From Picochlorum sp. 'celeri' (taxonomy: Eukaryota; Chlorophyta; Trebouxiophyceae): a DNA stretch of 64,000 nt. Shown here in pieces: positions 62,146 through 64,000 of this stretch. The notes under the pieces are model-generated. The model worked only from the letters and a program-made list of their open reading frames with translations, was not told the DNA's origin and did no database searches. How positions within the stretch are numbered: position 1 is the first letter of the stretch; every line of letters starts with the position of its first letter. The stretch is from the NCBI GenBank assembly GCA_010909725.1, contig JAACMV010000015.1:248001-312000 (forward strand), in the 5' to 3' direction. Both the position numbers and the translations under genes were made by a program.

Positions 62146-62499
62146 GTTGTCTTTTTGTCCCCTTGAAATCCTGTTTCAGCACAGCAGTCCCTTCCACTGT
62201 GTGCTCCGATCTATTTTAATAGAGAGAGAAAGAGAATGATTTGATTCTCTTTCGTCTGAAGAGAGAGATGGTGATGATGAATCGCAGTGGGCATTTTTGT
62301 GTTTTTTTTAACGAAGATCCCCGCGGGCGGGCCCGCCCAAAACCCATGATGATGCAGTTCCATTAGGAGCTGATCAGTAGTAGTAGTGAAAACAAAATGT
62401 AGTTTTCAAGTATATATGCATGGCGCAATAGGATGACAGCGTAGCGTAGTGGGATTTGTTGTTTGTTTTTGGAATGCGTGAGGACTAGATTTCGTATCG
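62146..62499. promoter_or_regulatory. Divergent promoter region with 14-bp GC palindrome
   Basis: 354 bp between divergent starts. It carries GGGCGGGCCCGCCC at 62325-62338 next to AT-rich sequence, an E2F/GC-box-like palindrome. A TATATATGCATG tract lies at 62411-62422, about 80 nt before the TPR-gene ATG. Confidence 0.5.
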
Positions 62500-63858
62500 A
62501 TGGGACTGTTGGGGAAAATACGTTCGTTGAAGAAATCAAAGGTAGTGAAGGATGAATTGGGAGGCGATGGTGTGGATGGTGTTGGTGCCGGACAGGAAGG
62601 ACCAGGTGTGGAGACTCTTGGTGGTCCCCATCTGGATGTAAATGAAGATGAACAGCGGGAAGACTATCTCAATGATGATAATGAAGAAGCGCACGTCCAA
62701 GAATACAACGATGCACGCAATGATGATGTAGAAGATGAAGAGTTGGAAGAAGAAGAAATCAACCATGATGGTGAGTTTGTAGTTGTTGAAGAAGAGGATG
62801 ATGGGGCATCGTTGGATACGCGGTCTATGATTTCGGAATCTGCTCTCTCGGATGTCGATGTTAAGAGTGGGTTTACAGAGTTGAGCAAGGTGCTTGCTGC
62901 AATGGAGTTGGAAGAAATGCAGAGGCGTGAGAATTCAGTGCAAGGGACGACAGAGGAGAATGTGGAAAGTGATATATCGACGCAAGATGGAGGAGAGTTG
63001 ACGAGGAATTTGGTCAAGTTGTATAATGATCTTGCTGTGCGGTTGATGGAAGGGAAACAGTTTGATCAGTCGTTGATCATGTTGCAGAAAGCAGAGAAAT
63101 TGCTGTTGGAGAAATCAATGGAGGATGGGCTTGATCAGGGTGGCGATGGTGTTGTGACGCAGTCGCATTTGCAAACAATTACGTATAATAATATGGGTTG
63201 TTTGTACAGGCGGATGTCGTTGCCACGGGAGGCGTTGGTATACTTGGAGAAAGCATTGGCCATTGAAGAGAGATCTGGTACTGTGCATGAACGTGCTTCA
63301 ACGCATTTAAATTTGAGTGCGTCTCATTCCGTGTTACATCACCATAAAGAAGCTTTACATCATGGTGAAAAGGCGGCCGTCTTGCTGCAGGGGCAGCTGT
63401 GGCCTGGTCTGAGTTTTCAAGATGGTCTGTCTGCATTGTCGCTTCAAGTGCAGGCGCTTGTGGCGCATGATACGCGCCGAAATCAGTTATTGAATGATGC
63501 GAATATTTTAGCCATGGCATACCATAATATTGGAATAGAACATGAGCATTTGGGCCAGATGAAGGAGGCACAAGTTAGTTTTACCAGGGCTTGTAGTATT
63601 GGGACAAAGATTTTGGGATCAAAGTCTGCAACCACTGCGGCAATGATTCGAGCGAATAAATTGTTTCAGCATAGGAATAAGGAATCGCATTCGTCTCATA
63701 AGGGAAGCGTGTCGGCAATCAAGCAGAATACCCATGCAAGCCTGAAAATTAGGCAGGTTGGTGATACATCCCACCGCCATGGACATTTTGGAAAGAGTTC
63801 AAAATCTAAAAGTGAGATGAAGAGGAAGGCATCACGCGGCACATTGCCATTCAAATAA
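62500..63858 (+). CDS. TPR protein, kinesin-light-chain-like repeats
   Basis: A 452-residue single-exon protein. An acidic N-terminal part (residues ~60-110, many Glu and Asp) is followed by tetratricopeptide repeats: LVKLYNDLAVRLMEGKQFDQ, TYNNMGCLYRRMSLPREALV, THLNLSASHSVLHHHKEALH, AYHNIGIEHEHLGQMKEAQV. The style is that of kinesin light chain, although no heptad coil is obvious. The C-terminal ~75 residues are basic with Ser and His. It is probably a protein-binding scaffold; no partner is suggested by context. Confidence 0.85.
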   Translation: MGLLGKIRSLKKSKVVKDELGGDGVDGVGAGQEGPGVETLGGPHLDVNEDEQREDYLNDDNEEAHVQEYNDARNDDVEDEELEEEEINHDGEFVVVEEEDDGASLDTRSMISESALSDVDVKSGFTELSKVLAAMELEEMQRRENSVQGTTEENVESDISTQDGGELTRNLVKLYNDLAVRLMEGKQFDQSLIMLQKAEKLLLEKSMEDGLDQGGDGVVTQSHLQTITYNNMGCLYRRMSLPREALVYLEKALAIEERSGTVHERASTHLNLSASHSVLHHHKEALHHGEKAAVLLQGQLWPGLSFQDGLSALSLQVQALVAHDTRRNQLLNDANILAMAYHNIGIEHEHLGQMKEAQVSFTRACSIGTKILGSKSATTAAMIRANKLFQHRNKESHSSHKGSVSAIKQNTHASLKIRQVGDTSHRHGHFGKSSKSKSEMKRKASRGTLPFK

Positions 63859-64000
63859 AAGTATCCATGTAAAATCACTAGTATACGTCAAATGATGGGG
63901 AAAAAACGAGCGTCAATTCAGGGGAAAAAAATAAAATGTCAAGTCACCAAGATGTCTAGTACGCTAGTCATGAGTCATTGCCTTGTAAATGAGTCCCTCA
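63859..64000. other. Right-edge sequence, nothing seen
   Basis: 142 bp after the TPR gene. Presumed 3' UTR and the start of the next gap. No structure is seen. Confidence 0.6.

Overview
This window is nuclear DNA from a eukaryote with a compact genome. It carries about 35 protein genes on both strands, short GT-AG introns (16 inferred, about half of them 65-84 nt, often near the 5' end), no operons and no bacterial gene layout. A plastid-bearing, plant-related alga is suggested by several genes: F-box plus tubby-domain TULP, plant-type tandem CCCH zinc fingers, an SOS1-like Na+/H+ antiporter, a nuclear bS6 ribosomal protein with a transit-peptide exon, and other products with plastid-like leaders. 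Nuclear bS6 argues mildly for a green rather than a red alga, because red algal plastids usually keep rps6. The species cannot be named from sequence alone.

Layout: 1-0.9 kb holds a truncated glutamate dehydrogenase; 1.9-3.1 kb an orphan secreted protein; 3.5-4.8 kb a CCCH protein; 5.2-6.3 kb a 2OG-Fe(II) oxygenase; 6.4-10.2 kb an SOS1-like antiporter; 10.6-11.3 kb a small three-exon gene; 11.5-14.8 kb a multi-pass membrane kinase with a PH-like region. Then come Mpv17-like, GNAT, Kv-beta-like aldo/keto reductase, DMAP1/SWC4, kanadaptin-like FHA, a clan GH-A glycosidase and a double FUSC-type transporter (15.6-27.4 kb). At 27.3-30.0 kb lies a tandem segmental duplication carrying two GPI-anchored-type Cys-rich proteins and a broken copy of the FUSC 3' end. 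From 30 to 40 kb: ARM-repeat protein, TULP, MFS transporter, plastid-type GNAT, a second CCCH protein and a YnfA/UPF0060 membrane protein. From 40 to 47.5 kb: D-aminoacyl-tRNA deacylase, uS15, DnaJ-type zinc protein, an orphan with an internal duplication, a 485-bp TA-flanked MITE and an SDR with M32 carboxypeptidase. From 47.7 to 64 kb: HECT ligase, bS6, NSRP1, CHD1, gamma-SNAP, F-box/LRR, UCH deubiquitinase, DNL zinc finger and a TPR protein.

The genes do not form one pathway. Themes present are chromatin (DMAP1, CHD1), ubiquitin turnover (HECT, UCH, F-box proteins), RNA binding and splicing (two CCCH, NSRP1), organelle translation and protein import (bS6, uS15, DTD, DNL-ZF), ion and solute transport (SOS1-like, FUSC, MFS, YnfA) and the cell surface (glycosidase, GPI pair, secreted orphan). 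Neighbouring genes are very close: convergent stops are 28-117 bp apart and same-strand genes as little as 24 bp apart. Exon boundaries were inferred by eye from reading frame, GT/AG sites and family alignment.
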